From assembly GCA_023420115.1 (NCBI GenBank), contig JAEZWR010000031.1, forward strand, positions 36,429 through 100,428: DNA of 64,000 nucleotides, in the 5' to 3' direction. The DNA comes from Bacillota bacterium. GTDB taxonomy: Bacteria; Bacillota; Clostridia; Saccharofermentanales; Fastidiosipilaceae. Each line of letters starts with the position of its first letter. The first letter of the stretch is position 1. The notes beneath the pieces were generated by a model. It saw nothing but the letters and a program-made list of their open reading frames with translations. It had not been told where the DNA came from and ran no database searches. Shown one piece after another: positions 7,575 through 16,566 of the stretch. A program made the position numbers and the translations under genes.

Positions 7575-8825
7575 TTGCTTAAATTTTATATAGCTACGAT
7601 AGCCAATGCGATGAATTTATTTCTCTTAGTTGGAGCGACTTCGGCTCTATATAGACTTAAGAGAAGTCAGAGTAGAGATAGACATTTAAGATATGTATAT
7701 CTCATTTCTTTTATATTGGCAGTAATTAATGCATATGTAAGATATGTACCCAATTTAGTTCACAGGGCGTCGCTATCTTTTTATAGTGCATTTCCACTTC
7801 TTTTGGCTTCTCTTTTTCTATTATTTTCAATGTTTAGATATGCTCCAGAGAAGGGAGAAGCAAGACATAAGAGATATTTTGCACCCTGTCTTTTTTTCTT
7901 TATTATAAGTGCAGTCTTTTATTACCTACCCAAAGTCCTATTGCTTATTACACAATTCTCTTCATATGGTGAAGTTTACACTTTCACTGATATGAGTTTG
8001 CGCGTCATGGGATATCTCCTAGGCTTGTTTGTGATGTGTATATCTGCATATATTGTATTCCGAGGTGCGATCGCACTTGATTATGAAATGTGCAGAATAT
8101 TTATTCTTGCTGCAATAATTGTTTTTGATATTCCAGTTGTGAATGATATTATTCTTAGACTGTATCAGCTTAAGATTATTCCTAAAAATCCATTTATATT
8201 TAAGACAATTGCCTTTGTCTCAAATAATGCATCGCTTTTTATCTACTTAATAATGATCGCTCTATGCGGTTTACCTTTGATGATGCTTATAGTTCAGAAA
8301 CGTATGCCGATGACATTTTCTAATCCTGCCGAGGCGAGGAAACTGAGGGCACTTAAAAGAAGAATGCGCAGAACAGCATCGGCTATAGTTGCTTCATTTT
8401 TTGTTGTCTTTATGACACTTGGTGTGATAAAAGCTCTTCACGAGAGAGAGATACCTCTTTCTCCACCAGAAGAGTATGAGTTCAAAGATGGAGAGGCCTT
8501 AATACCTTTAAGTCTTTTGGAAGACGGTCATTTACACAGGTTTTCTTATAAATCAAAGGATGGCTATGATGTAAGTTTTATATGTTTAGAGAAAAACAAG
8601 GGGAATTTTGCTGCTTGTTATGATGCTTGTGAAATTTGTGGAGCTGCTGGGTATTTGGAACGAAAAGATGAAGTAGTTTGTAAGCTCTGTGATGTAGTTA
8701 TGAATAGAGGTACCATTGGATTTAAAGGTGGTTGTAACCCAATTCCTATAAAATTTACTGTCGATAGTGAATATCTAAGGATAACACAAGAGGATTTAGA
8801 AACAGAAGCATATAGATTTCGTTGA
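7575..8825 (+). CDS. DUF2318 Fe-S-containing membrane protein
   Basis: About seven hydrophobic segments in residues 1-295, then a C-terminal extracytoplasmic domain of about 120 residues. The C-terminal domain has the DUF2318 pattern CYDACEICG (about 353), CKLCDVVMNRGTIG (about 372) and GGCNPIPI (about 391), with cysteines suited to an Fe-S cluster or redox site. Family members sit between P19 and the FtsX-type permeases in Campylobacter (Cj1660), as here, and are thought to take part in iron reduction or electron transfer. It starts with TTG preceded by GGAAGG. Confidence 0.85.
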   Translation: MLKFYIATIANAMNLFLLVGATSALYRLKRSQSRDRHLRYVYLISFILAVINAYVRYVPNLVHRASLSFYSAFPLLLASLFLLFSMFRYAPEKGEARHKRYFAPCLFFFIISAVFYYLPKVLLLITQFSSYGEVYTFTDMSLRVMGYLLGLFVMCISAYIVFRGAIALDYEMCRIFILAAIIVFDIPVVNDIILRLYQLKIIPKNPFIFKTIAFVSNNASLFIYLIMIALCGLPLMMLIVQKRMPMTFSNPAEARKLRALKRRMRRTASAIVASFFVVFMTLGVIKALHEREIPLSPPEEYEFKDGEALIPLSLLEDGHLHRFSYKSKDGYDVSFICLEKNKGNFAACYDACEICGAAGYLERKDEVVCKLCDVVMNRGTIGFKGGCNPIPIKFTVDSEYLRITQEDLETEAYRFR

Positions 8826-8874
8826 TATCAACTACATTTATTCATAGCTTAAATACACTCAGGAGGATAAAGTT

Positions 8875-10170
8875 TTGTTTTGGAGAATGGTTAAAGGGAC
8901 TCTTTTTAGGCAACATAGCAAGATGCTGATGATTGCTTTTACAGTAGCCCTAGGTGCATCGTTAGCTACTTCAATGATAAATGTCATGATGGGTGTAGGT
9001 GATAAGGTTAATTCTGAACTTAAAACATATGGTGCTAATATTATGGTTCAAGCTCAAGAGGCCTCATTGCTCGATGATGTATATGGAATAGATAATAGTA
9101 TTGATGGTGAAGAAGCAAATTCATTTTTAAAAGAGGAAGAATTACCCTTAATAAAAACAATATTTTGGGGATTTAATATCAAAGATTATGCTCCATATCT
9201 AAGTATTAATGCTGATCTTAAGTATGAAAATAACAATAAAAAGATTAGACTCATTGGTACATGGATAAAGAAACACATGAAGATAAATACCGGTGAGGAT
9301 CTCACTACGGGAATGTCAAATTTAAAATCGTGGTGGGATATAGATGGCGATTGGCCTAGTGAAAATGAAACAGAGGCCTGTATGGTAGGTGAGACATTAG
9401 CTGATGAGCTTGGGATCAAAGTAGGTGATACTTTGACTATTTCCTCTGTTGCAGGTAGTGAAAGTTTAAAAGTAAGTGGTATTTTCAGCTCTGGCGATAC
9501 AGATGATGATGCTATTTATTGTGATTTGAATCGAGCACAGGCAATTTCAGGTTTGGAAGGAAAAGTTGGCAAGATTGAAGTTTCAGCTTTGACTACACCA
9601 GATAACGATCTCGCAAGAAAGGCGGCAATTAATCCTAAGTCCTTGACGGTTAAAGAGTGGGAGGCTTGGTACTGTACAGCATATGTTTCTGCTATTTCTT
9701 ATCAGATACAAGAAGTAATTACAGATTCTGTAGCCAAGCCAGTTCGTAAGGTCGCTGAGTCAGAGGGTGCTATATTAAGAAAAACAGAGACTTTAATGCT
9801 ACTTATTACAATTCTTAGTTTATTAGGTTCAGCACTCGGAATCTCAAATCTCGTAACAGCAAGTGTAATGGAAAGATCATCTGAAATTGGCTTGCTAAAG
9901 GCAATTGGAGCTCATAATTCAGCTGTTGTTATAGTTATTTTGACTGAAATTGTCATAACCGGTTTATTCGGTGGAGTAATTGGTTATGGTATAGGTTTAT
10001 TATTTACTCAACTTATAGCGTATGGTGTATTTTCATCTAGCATCCCTTTTTCACCTCTTGCTATTCCCATTATTGCAATAATGGTTGTGGTAGTCACAAT
10101 TTTGGGAAGTTTACCAGCAATAAAGTATCTTCTTTCTCTAAAACCTGCGGAGGTGCTACATGGCAGATAA
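8875..10170 (+). CDS. FtsX-type ABC permease 1 of the iron cluster
   Basis: MacB/FtsX architecture in 431 residues: one N-terminal membrane helix (about 12-35), a large extracytoplasmic domain (about 40-300) and three C-terminal helices with the FtsX hallmark ERSSEIGLLKAIGA (about 336-349). TTG start after AGGAGG. It overlaps the next permease gene by 11 bases, so translation is probably coupled. By analogy with Campylobacter Cj1661-Cj1663 these permeases act with an ATPase on the outer face of the membrane and may not carry iron across directly. Confidence 0.87.
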   Translation: MFWRMVKGTLFRQHSKMLMIAFTVALGASLATSMINVMMGVGDKVNSELKTYGANIMVQAQEASLLDDVYGIDNSIDGEEANSFLKEEELPLIKTIFWGFNIKDYAPYLSINADLKYENNNKKIRLIGTWIKKHMKINTGEDLTTGMSNLKSWWDIDGDWPSENETEACMVGETLADELGIKVGDTLTISSVAGSESLKVSGIFSSGDTDDDAIYCDLNRAQAISGLEGKVGKIEVSALTTPDNDLARKAAINPKSLTVKEWEAWYCTAYVSAISYQIQEVITDSVAKPVRKVAESEGAILRKTETLMLLITILSLLGSALGISNLVTASVMERSSEIGLLKAIGAHNSAVVIVILTEIVITGLFGGVIGYGIGLLFTQLIAYGVFSSSIPFSPLAIPIIAIMVVVVTILGSLPAIKYLLSLKPAEVLHGR

Positions 10171-11416
10171 ATACAATACTACAAAAGGTAAAGATAAGAA
10201 GGATAGAAAAGTCCGCTCAGTTGCTATGTATTTGAGAATGCTATCAGCCTCGCTTCTCAGACGAAAGTCAAGAATGTTAGTGGCACTTCTTGCCGTTGCT
10301 GTAGGTAGTACAATCTTATCAGGTTTACTTACAATTTATTATGATATTCCAAGACAGCTTGAGCATGAGTTTAGAAGCTATGGGGCAAATTTAATTATTC
10401 TGCCTCAAGATGGACAAATAAGGATAAGTAATAATAGTGTTGATGAATTGAGAGAATTGATCCCAAAGGATAAATTGATTGGTATCGCCGCTTATAATTA
10501 CAAAAATGTAAAAGTTAATGAGCAACCATATAGAATTGCTGCTACTAATTTAGAAGAAGCACATAAAAATAGTCCATACTGGTTAATAAAGGGGCAGTTC
10601 CCCGAATCTGAGGGTGAGGTTATGATTGGTAATGACCTAGCCAGAAATAATGGAATAAAAGTTGGCGATAGCTTTCAGGTTGCGATGACAGAGGATAATA
10701 GTCAAGTAGCTCATGGTAATGATAAAAAGAGAGACAAAGATTCTATCAGTACTGTAGATGTGAGTGCAAATACTATTGAGCGCACATACAAAGCCAGTGC
10801 AATAGTTGTAACTGGAGGAGCAGAAGACAGTTTCATATTCATGAATTCTGATGATCTTACGAAATTAGATAGAAAAGATGATGGAAGATATGATGTTATA
10901 GAGTGCTCTGTTATAGGCTCTGAAGATGAAATAAAAGAATTTGCAACAAAAATAGAAAATAATATTTCAGAACTGAGGCCGAGGCCAGCTAAAAGACTGA
11001 CAGCTTCTCAAGATGTTGTTCTTGAAAAATTGAAGAGTTTGATTTGGTTGGTAACAGTTATAGTTTTGATTTTAACTATGATCTCTGTTTCAACAACGAT
11101 GATGGCGGTAGTAACAGAACGAAAGAAAGAGATTGCCCTTAAAAAAGCTCTCGGTGCAAAAAATGATGAAGTGGTTATGGAGTTTTTGGGAGAGGGTGTG
11201 TTCTTAGGTCTATTCGGTGGTTTATTAGGAAGCATATTAGGATATTTCTTCGCTCAACGAGTAAGTGAAGAAGTTTTTGCAAGAGCAATCAGTTTCCATT
11301 TTATTCTTTTACCAGCTACTATACTGATTGCTGTTGTTATTACGGTGGTAGCTTGTTCTATGCCTGTTAGAAAAACACTTGATATTAAGCCGGCACTCGT
11401 TCTTAAAGGTGAATAG
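10160..11416 (+). CDS. FtsX-type ABC permease 2 of the iron cluster
   Basis: 418 residues with the same one-plus-three helix layout as its upstream neighbour. The FtsX motif is ERKKEIALKKALGAKNDEV (about 321-339). Its N-terminus is preceded by a Lys/Asp-rich cytoplasmic stretch. The start overlaps the end of permease 1. It probably forms a heterodimer with permease 1 and pairs with the ATPase encoded 75 bases downstream. Confidence 0.87.
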   Translation: MADKYNTTKGKDKKDRKVRSVAMYLRMLSASLLRRKSRMLVALLAVAVGSTILSGLLTIYYDIPRQLEHEFRSYGANLIILPQDGQIRISNNSVDELRELIPKDKLIGIAAYNYKNVKVNEQPYRIAATNLEEAHKNSPYWLIKGQFPESEGEVMIGNDLARNNGIKVGDSFQVAMTEDNSQVAHGNDKKRDKDSISTVDVSANTIERTYKASAIVVTGGAEDSFIFMNSDDLTKLDRKDDGRYDVIECSVIGSEDEIKEFATKIENNISELRPRPAKRLTASQDVVLEKLKSLIWLVTVIVLILTMISVSTTMMAVVTERKKEIALKKALGAKNDEVVMEFLGEGVFLGLFGGLLGSILGYFFAQRVSEEVFARAISFHFILLPATILIAVVITVVACSMPVRKTLDIKPALVLKGE

Positions 11417-11491
11417 TTTTGATTTGCTTATAATTTTAGATATTCTGGAATATTCTATTAGTAGTAGAAATAGCAATTGAAAGGTAATGAT

Positions 11492-12223
11492 ATGAGTGGT
11501 GAACTAAATAATAATAGTAATAAAGATAGTTTAGACTTATATAATAAATTAAAAAATGACAAGGTTATCTTGGAACTGAAGGATGTATCTAAGATATATG
11601 GTGAGCTTTATGCTTTGGACCATGTTAATTTGAGTGTCAAAGAAGGTGAGTGGCTATCTATTATGGGTCCTTCCGGAAGTGGCAAGACGACAATGATGAA
11701 TATCATAGGTAGCATGGATACACCGAGTGAGGGCCAGGTCTTCTTGGATGGAAGAGATATATCTAAGGAAGATGCTAAAGGGCTTACTGAAATTAGACGC
11801 GACAAAATAGGCCTTGTATTTCAACAGTTTCATTTAGTTAATTATTTGAATGCATTAGAAAATGTTATGCTTGCTCAATATTATCATTCTATCCCAGATG
11901 AAAAAGAGGCTATGGAGGCACTAGAAGCAGTCGGTCTTAAAGAGAGAGCCAAGCATCTTCCAGCTCAACTTTCAGGTGGAGAACAGCAACGAGTATGTAT
12001 TGCAAGAGCTTTGATCAATCATCCTAGAATTTTGCTTGCTGACGAGCCAACAGGAAATCTCGATGAAAAAAATGAGTATATAGTTTTGGATATTCTTAGA
12101 GATTTGCACAAAAAAGGAACAACCATAATTGTCGTTACCCATGACCCTGAAGTAGGTCTTGAGGCGGAGCGTTGTGTAATTCTTGAGCATGGAAAAATTG
12201 TTGAGGATAGGAAACAAAATTAA
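11492..12223 (+). CDS. ABC ATPase (LolD/MacB type) of the iron cluster
   Basis: 243-residue ATPase with Walker A GPSGSGKTT, Q-loop FQQFHLVNYL, signature LSGGEQQR, Walker B LLADEPTGNLD and H-loop VTHDPEV. The wording LADEPTGNLD and QFHLVNYL are typical of the FtsE/LolD/MacB group that serves FtsX-type permeases. ATG at 11492 is chosen for the AAAGG site 7 bases upstream; a TTG at 11477 would add five residues. Confidence 0.92.
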   Translation: MSGELNNNSNKDSLDLYNKLKNDKVILELKDVSKIYGELYALDHVNLSVKEGEWLSIMGPSGSGKTTMMNIIGSMDTPSEGQVFLDGRDISKEDAKGLTEIRRDKIGLVFQQFHLVNYLNALENVMLAQYYHSIPDEKEAMEALEAVGLKERAKHLPAQLSGGEQQRVCIARALINHPRILLADEPTGNLDEKNEYIVLDILRDLHKKGTTIIVVTHDPEVGLEAERCVILEHGKIVEDRKQN

Positions 12224-12266
12224 ATTTTTGATTTATCAAATAAGTGACGTGGGAGTGCTTTTTATT

Positions 12267-12782
12267 ATGAAGAAAAATTTTTGTCGTTGTTTGAGTGTTG
12301 CTATGCTCTCTCTTATGATAGCTGGTTTAACATCATGTGGGAATTCAAGTGGTGAAGCAAATAAGAGTAATTTGGTTTATCAAGATGGTGATTACGAAGC
12401 GGAGAGCAGTCTAAAAGATGAACATGGAGGGTATGGCAAAATAAAGATTCATGTCAGTGGGGGGAAAATTTCTGATGTCAGTTTTGAGGTGTACAAGAGT
12501 GACGGAAGTATAAAAGATAAGACTTATGCCACTGATCAAAATGAGGGTCTTTATAAAATTGCTCAAAATAGTTTGTTGGCGATAGATGAACTTGAGGGAG
12601 CTCTGGTAAAAACACAGGACGTGAGTAAAGTCGATACAGTAAGTGGGGCAACATGGAATTCCGATCTCTTTAGAGATGCGGCTCGCAAGGCTCTGTCTGA
12701 GGCTTCTGGTGTAGATTTGACGATTAATGAAGATAATGAATCTCTTTCTTTGGTGGAGGATGAGTTGAATGGAGATAAATAG
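12267..12782 (+). CDS. FMN-binding lipoprotein, predicted to be flavinylated
   Basis: Lipoprotein signal peptide with lipobox LTSC (Cys24), then an FMN-binding domain of about 100 residues. The covalent flavin motif D-x-x-S-G-A-T is present as D123 T V S G A T129, so ApbE-type transfer of FMN to Thr129 is expected. The mature protein would sit on the outer face of the membrane and could carry electrons to ferric iron or the DUF2318 partner. ATG at 12267 follows GGGAG; an ATG at 12183 would bury the signal peptide. It overlaps the next gene by 14 bases. No ApbE or flavin reductase gene is in the window. Confidence 0.88.
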   Translation: MKKNFCRCLSVAMLSLMIAGLTSCGNSSGEANKSNLVYQDGDYEAESSLKDEHGGYGKIKIHVSGGKISDVSFEVYKSDGSIKDKTYATDQNEGLYKIAQNSLLAIDELEGALVKTQDVSKVDTVSGATWNSDLFRDAARKALSEASGVDLTINEDNESLSLVEDELNGDK

Positions 12783-13260
12783 GGAAAATGAAAGTGATAT
12801 CACTAAGACTTTGTCTATCAAGACTAGACTTGCTTATTTCATTGCGCCAATTATTTTTTGCATAATGATAATTATGACTCTGGAAATTTTTGCACCAGTT
12901 TGTGGGGTTGAGAAGTTTAGACTTTTTGATAGTGATTTGACTCCACATCGTTGCTTAGAGTCTGCAAGATGGATTTGTATTTCAGCATTTATAAGTCTTT
13001 TTTTATTAATTATCGCGTTGTTTATTAAACCTAAATTTATAATTTTTATAGAGCTTGTGGTTGTGATTTTTGCTGTAGTTAACATTCTTTTACCTATTGT
13101 TGGAACTGGAGCTTGTTCTATGCCATCAATGGTTTGCAGAAAGCACAGCTTCCCTATGACTAATGCCCTATCAGTATTTATTATTTTGTCTCTTATTATT
13201 AGAAGACTTATAACTACGGTAAAAAAGAAAAGCATGAGATATTCAGGGAAAAGTGAATAG
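12769..13260 (+). CDS. DUF4418 family membrane protein
   Basis: 163-residue protein with four hydrophobic segments. Family-like elements are APVCGVEK after the first helix, HRCLES before the second, and GTGACSMPSMVCRKHSFP before the fourth; the paired Cys and His residues on the outer side suggest metal or haem handling, which is inference. It overlaps the FMN-lipoprotein gene by 14 bases, indicating translational coupling. Function of the family is not established. Confidence 0.75.
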   Translation: MEINRENESDITKTLSIKTRLAYFIAPIIFCIMIIMTLEIFAPVCGVEKFRLFDSDLTPHRCLESARWICISAFISLFLLIIALFIKPKFIIFIELVVVIFAVVNILLPIVGTGACSMPSMVCRKHSFPMTNALSVFIILSLIIRRLITTVKKKSMRYSGKSE

Positions 13261-13304
13261 TAATTTAGGGATGCGACTTGAACTTGATTGCGAAAGGATT
13301 TTAA

Positions 13305-14654
13305 ATGAACGATAGCTTAAAGGATGACAATAAAAATAATAAGCAGCAGAATAAGACCACAAATAGTTCTATATCCGAATCTTCAATGAATATTGATTCA
13401 AAAGAATACTCTTTTCTAAATGGACAGAAATTAAAATCTGTAAAATCTTTGGATATTGCTTATTCAAATCTTCTCAGAAGACCAGCTCGTTCATTTACTT
13501 TATTTTTGATATCGTTTCTATTCTCTTTTGTTATGCTTTTTTCATCTTATCTTTCGTCGTCACTTGAAAATGGTATCAGAGCTATTGGGAATAGGCTCGG
13601 GGCTGACATTATCGTCGCTCCTGCTGGATATGGAGGGAAGATTCAGTCTGCAATTCTTAGAGGAGAGGCAGCAGATGTTTATTTTTCTGCTTCAATTCTT
13701 GATGAACTCAAGAATTTTACTGAGGTTGATATGGCAAGTCCAGAATTGTATGTGCAGACACTTTCTGCAGGTTGTTGTTCATATCCAATTCAACTTATCG
13801 GTTTCGATCCAGCAAGTAGTTTTACAGTTAGAGCATGGCTAGATGAAAAATTGGAGAATGAATTACAAGACCATGAGATAGTGGTTGGTGCGAATATTTC
13901 TGCAGATGTCGGAAGCAGTTTGCGTTTCTTTAATATAGATTTTAAGGTGATTGGCAGAATGAATAGGAGTGGAACTGAGTTTGATAATTCAGTATTTATG
14001 ACTATTGAGTCGGCTAGATCCCTCCTTAAATCTGATATTATGAAAATTGTTAGAGATGAGAGAAAAATTGATTTTGACTTCGATAAGGATCAGGCTCTTT
14101 CTACTATACTTATTAGAGTAAAGGATGGTGTAAGTGTTTCTGAGTTTTCTGATAAATTGAAAGATCATTTTAAAGGGAGACTGATTTATCCATTAACTGC
14201 TCAAACTTTTCTTCAAGATACGCGAAGTAAATTTTCATTAATAAGAGTTTTTTCAATAATTAATATTATTGTTTTTGCTCTAGTTCTTTTTATAAGCACC
14301 TATGTTATATATGGGGCGATAATAAAGGAACGCAGGCAAGAGCTTACCTCTCTTAGAATAATTGGCGCAAAAAAAAGATTCATAACAGGTATTTTCCTTA
14401 AGGAAGGTGCAGTGCTAGCAAGCCTTGCTTGTGTTTGTTCAGCTATTTTTTCCTTAATCATTATTTATTCGTTCTCGTCATATCTCAGAGAGCTTTTGGC
14501 CTTACCTTGGTTAGAGCCCAATGCTTTGAATCTTATTTTTATTATGATTCGAAATTTTATTTATACTCTGATTATTGCTCTAGCTGCACTTTGGTTTAAT
14601 TGCTATAAAATGAATAAAAAAGAAATTAACGAGTTACTTGGAGCAGCCGATTAA
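13305..14654 (+). CDS. FtsX-type ABC permease 3 of the iron cluster
   Basis: 449 residues. A hydrophilic N-terminus rich in Asn, Lys and Ser (about 50 residues) precedes the first helix, followed by a large extracytoplasmic domain and three C-terminal helices with an ERRQELTSLRIIGAKKRF motif (about 345-362). It pairs with the ATPase gene 117 bases downstream as a second FtsX-ATPase system. The cluster in Campylobacter has only two FtsX permeases, so this is an extra module. Confidence 0.83.
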   Translation: MNDSLKDDNKNNKQQNKTTNSSISESSMNIDSKEYSFLNGQKLKSVKSLDIAYSNLLRRPARSFTLFLISFLFSFVMLFSSYLSSSLENGIRAIGNRLGADIIVAPAGYGGKIQSAILRGEAADVYFSASILDELKNFTEVDMASPELYVQTLSAGCCSYPIQLIGFDPASSFTVRAWLDEKLENELQDHEIVVGANISADVGSSLRFFNIDFKVIGRMNRSGTEFDNSVFMTIESARSLLKSDIMKIVRDERKIDFDFDKDQALSTILIRVKDGVSVSEFSDKLKDHFKGRLIYPLTAQTFLQDTRSKFSLIRVFSIINIIVFALVLFISTYVIYGAIIKERRQELTSLRIIGAKKRFITGIFLKEGAVLASLACVCSAIFSLIIIYSFSSYLRELLALPWLEPNALNLIFIMIRNFIYTLIIALAALWFNCYKMNKKEINELLGAAD

Positions 14655-14770
14655 GCAAATTTGAGTATTTATCATTATTTAAATTAAAGTGTTAATCAAG
14701 TTGTAATATAGGATATTTAGTGTACCTGACTAGTTTTAGATTAATCAAAGCTTATAGCTAGGAGATGGAT

Positions 14771-15514
14771 ATGCCATTACTTGAAATAAAAAATTTAACA
14801 AAGTATTACAGTCGCTCCGGCTCGTATTTTAAAGTTCTAGATAACTTAGATTTATGTGTAAACGAGGGGGACTTTTGCCAAATTGTTGGACGATCTGGAT
14901 CTGGGAAATCTACTTTACTAAATATAATTTCAAATTTGATTGAGATTGACGGCGGCGAGCTTATATTTGATGGTAAACAAATAAAAAGTTTCACGGATAT
15001 TACCACTTCTGATAGAGAAGATGTAGACGAAATGATTAAACGTGAGAAGAATCATGTCTATTCACTTCCCGAGAATATAGCTTATATGCCACAGGGAATT
15101 AAGCTGTTGCCAAATTTAACGGTATGGCAAAATATTAGGCTTGCCTATGATCTATATGCTCAAAAGAAGCAGATATTTATTAAGGAAGCAGATTTTGTTT
15201 CATATGCAGAAGAACTTATTGTACGGTCTAAAATAATGGATATATTAGATTCTTATCCAGCGAGTCTTTCTGGTGGAGAAAATAAAAGAGTTCAACTTGT
15301 GCGCAGTCTTCTTCTCAAACCGAGACTACTTTTGTGTGACGAACCACTTTCAGATCTTGATGCTGTTAGTAGACAAGAGATTATGGAGTTGCTTTTTGAA
15401 TGTAATAAATTTACGACGATTATAATGGTTACCCACGATCTTGATTATGTTAATAAAACTATCTGTTATACAATGACGGAGGGTAGGCTAGAACGTGGGA
15501 TATGTTTGCTTTAA
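14771..15514 (+). CDS. ABC ATPase partner of FtsX permease 3
   Basis: 247 residues with Walker A GRSGSGKST, a Q-loop YMPQGIKLLPN, signature LSGGENKR, Walker B LLLCDEPLSDLD and H-loop VTHDLDY. It contains an insertion of about 25 residues before the Q-loop compared with the other LolD-type ATPase in the cluster. ATG at 14771 is preferred because AGGAG is 6 bases upstream; the ATG at 14765 abuts that site. Last gene of the iron cluster. Confidence 0.88.
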   Translation: MPLLEIKNLTKYYSRSGSYFKVLDNLDLCVNEGDFCQIVGRSGSGKSTLLNIISNLIEIDGGELIFDGKQIKSFTDITTSDREDVDEMIKREKNHVYSLPENIAYMPQGIKLLPNLTVWQNIRLAYDLYAQKKQIFIKEADFVSYAEELIVRSKIMDILDSYPASLSGGENKRVQLVRSLLLKPRLLLCDEPLSDLDAVSRQEIMELLFECNKFTTIIMVTHDLDYVNKTICYTMTEGRLERGICLL

Positions 15515-15531
15515 ATATATGGTTGTTTTAA

Positions 15532-15540
15532 TGGTATAAT
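15532..15540 (+). promoter_or_regulatory. Extended -10 promoter for the folate transporter gene
   Basis: TGGTATAAT, a perfect extended -10, lies 53 bases before the start codon. A clear -35 is lacking, as is common with extended -10 promoters. Confidence 0.6.
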
Positions 15541-15593
15541 GCTATGCTGTTGGCTTGATAGATCAATTTTAGTGGAGTCAAAGAGGGGGGCTT

Positions 15594-16124
15594 ATGATAA
15601 AAATATTTGAAAAAAGGCAAGATAATAGAATCACTGAATTATGTGTATTTGCTATTATGATTGCTCTCGATGTGGTCTTATCACGTTTTCTTTCATTCAA
15701 GACTTTTGATACCAAGTTATCACTGTCATTTTTAACTACTGTGTTTATTGCAGTAAGTTATGGACCTTATAAATCAGCTCTATTTGCTATTATATGTGAC
15801 TTGATTGGAGCTTTGTTATTTCCATTTGGACCATATTTCTTTGGGTTCACAGCTACAGCTGGATTGAGAGGTTTAATTTGGGGAATGTTCTTATATGAAA
15901 GAAAGTCATTGAAGTCAATATTGTTAGCAGTTTTTAGTGAACAAATAATTTGTAGCTTGATACTAAATTCTCTTTGGATCAGCTATTTATATCACACTCC
16001 TTATATTGTTAATATTGGTAAACGAATGGCATTCCAAGTTCCTGCCGTTGCTATATTAGAACTTGTTGTCTTATCTATGCTTATCTTAGGGTTTAAAAAA
16101 GAAAATTGGAAAATTCTTGAATAG
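15594..16124 (+). CDS. folT: ECF transporter S component, folate family (FolT-like)
   Basis: Membrane protein of 176 residues with five to six helices. The N-terminal region LSRFLSFKTFDTKLSLSFLTTVFIAVSYGP matches the folate-type S-component pattern (core FKTFDTKLSLSF, about 37-48), and the central GPYFFGFTATAGLRGLIWG fits. It binds folate and works with a shared ECF module (EcfA1A2T), which is not in the window. ATG follows a GAGGGGGG site. The gene has its own promoter and terminator. Confidence 0.8.
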   Translation: MIKIFEKRQDNRITELCVFAIMIALDVVLSRFLSFKTFDTKLSLSFLTTVFIAVSYGPYKSALFAIICDLIGALLFPFGPYFFGFTATAGLRGLIWGMFLYERKSLKSILLAVFSEQIICSLILNSLWISYLYHTPYIVNIGKRMAFQVPAVAILELVVLSMLILGFKKENWKILE

Positions 16125-16157
16125 TTAAAATGTTGATATTTTGAATAATAAATTTTT

Positions 16158-16201
16158 AATGGACACCATTTTGAAATTACATATATGGTGTCCATTTTTA
16201 T
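16158..16201 (+). terminator. Terminator after folT
   Basis: AATGGACACCAT (16158-16169) is perfectly complementary to ATGGTGTCCATT (16185-16196), followed by TTTATTT. Confidence 0.85.
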
Positions 16202-16566
16202 TTGATGATTTTTTTATTAAATACGGAGATTTTATTGTTCTATAACTTCTGTTTTTGTCCATCATATCTATATAACTATATTCATAATTATAAATTGTAT
16301 ATGTTTTTAGTTTTTTAACACCTAGCAAAATATTAAATATAATTTAGACTTTTTTCATAAAGCTTTTGTTTTAATTTGTAGGTGTTTAATTTATAAATTA
16401 TGGCTAATATTTTTATTTATAGAGTATATGTAAAGAATAAAATATCAAAATTAAAGAATGCCATACAAAATAAGCATGGCATTATAAATATTTGCAAAAT
16501 ATACAAAATAATCTACAATGATTAAAGTAATATTGTTAAATGTTCTAGTTAAGGGGGATAATTATT
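16202..16566. other. AT-rich intergenic region with an unassigned hairpin
   Basis: 365 bases without a credible gene. The only structure is AATGCCAT (16457-16464) pairing with ATGGCATT (16476-16483), without a T-run. Its first arm is part of a 13-mer that recurs at 28718. A GGGGGA ribosome-binding site for the next gene lies at the right edge. Confidence 0.5.

Noticed and set aside
12411..13235. Minus-strand open frames of 74-136 residues
   Set aside because: They overlap the FMN-lipoprotein and DUF4418 genes, which carry recognisable motifs.
15515..15593. Possible tetrahydrofolate riboswitch before folT
   Set aside because: Only about 45 transcribed bases separate the promoter from the start codon, too few, and no consensus is seen.
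16125..16328. A 67-residue minus-strand open frame after folT
   Set aside because: It spans the terminator hairpin and AT-rich spacer; composition is that of non-coding DNA.
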